From assembly GCA_018623785.1 (NCBI GenBank), contig JAAZVD010000122.1, forward strand, positions 1 to 5,654: a DNA stretch of 5,654 nucleotides, in the 5' to 3' direction. Both the position numbers and the translations under genes were made by a program. This DNA comes from Bacteroidota bacterium (GTDB taxonomy: Bacteria; Bacteroidota; Rhodothermia; Rhodothermales; UBA10348). Positions within the stretch are counted from its first letter, which is position 1; every line of letters starts with the position of its first letter. Positions 5,555 to 5,654 of the stretch are shown piece by piece. The notes under the pieces are model-generated. The model worked only from the letters and a program-made list of their open reading frames with translations, searched no databases and was not told where the DNA came from.

Positions 5555-5654
5555 ATGCAGCGTCTTGCAGCCTTCTCCCTTCTGGCGCTTCTCATCGCCT
5601 CGCTTACAAGCCTGCATGTACAGGCCCAGGATGTGCGCGATGTCACGTTCAACG
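5555..5654 (+). CDS. Exported protein, N-terminal fragment (3'-partial)
   Basis: Only 33 codons are in the window. They encode a signal peptide with hydrophobic core LAAFSLLALLIASL and a probable cleavage site after VQA (residue 24), before Gln25; the mature chain begins QDVRDVTFN. The ATG at 5555 has gaagg (5543-5547) 7 nt upstream and gives a normal-length signal peptide. An in-frame ATG at 5513 would add 14 polar residues. The VTFN start recalls the VTFxVDM motif that opens carbohydrate-binding or secreted beta domains in Bacteroidota, but too little is visible to assign a function. Confidence 0.75.
   Translation, partial: MQRLAAFSLLALLIASLTSLHVQAQDVRDVTFN

Overview
The window reads as a chromosomal stretch from a moderately GC-rich member of the Bacteroidota/Rhodothermota/Balneolota group. 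This is inferred, not proven. The support is: start codons mostly without a Shine-Dalgarno sequence; a tRNA promoter of the Bacteroidota pattern (TTTG, 20 bp, TAnnTTTG); HisB and HisH sequences of the kind seen in that group; and small secreted proteins with signal peptides ending in Ala-X-Ala/Ser before Gln.

Left part (1-1347): the end of a histidine operon. A HisB-type imidazoleglycerol-phosphate dehydratase, open at the left edge, is followed by HisH, the glutaminase subunit of imidazole glycerol phosphate synthase. The expected hisA/hisF do not follow. Instead hisH meets, tail to tail, a broken minus-strand gene whose end looks like a MazF/PemK toxin; both stop codons lie in one CTAG. Upstream of the dehydratase core, hisB carries an apparent 93-bp in-frame insert bounded by an 8-bp direct repeat.

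Middle (1597-1992): a Bacteroidota-type promoter, a tRNA-Ser(UGA) gene with a long variable arm, a strong intrinsic terminator, and a non-coding stretch of GC-rich hairpins.

Centre (1993-4377): a compact three-gene plus-strand unit with overlapping ends. It encodes a polytopic membrane protein (about ten membrane segments), an ABC ATPase with all the catalytic motifs, and a secreted NTF2-like (SnoaL/DUF4440-type) protein. The layout suggests an ABC exporter or ABC-driven membrane complex with a periplasmic or outer partner; its substrate is unknown.

Right part (4381-5654): a convergent minus-strand gene for a secreted protein of unknown function (3 bp from the NTF2-like gene), a 427-bp divergent intergenic region with one clear dyad but no convincing promoter, and the first 33 codons of another exported protein cut by the window edge.

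The points most worth a second look are the toxin remnant between hisH and the tRNA, the hisB linker insert, and the unassigned ABC/NTF2-like operon. I found no CRISPR array, insertion sequence or clear prophage.
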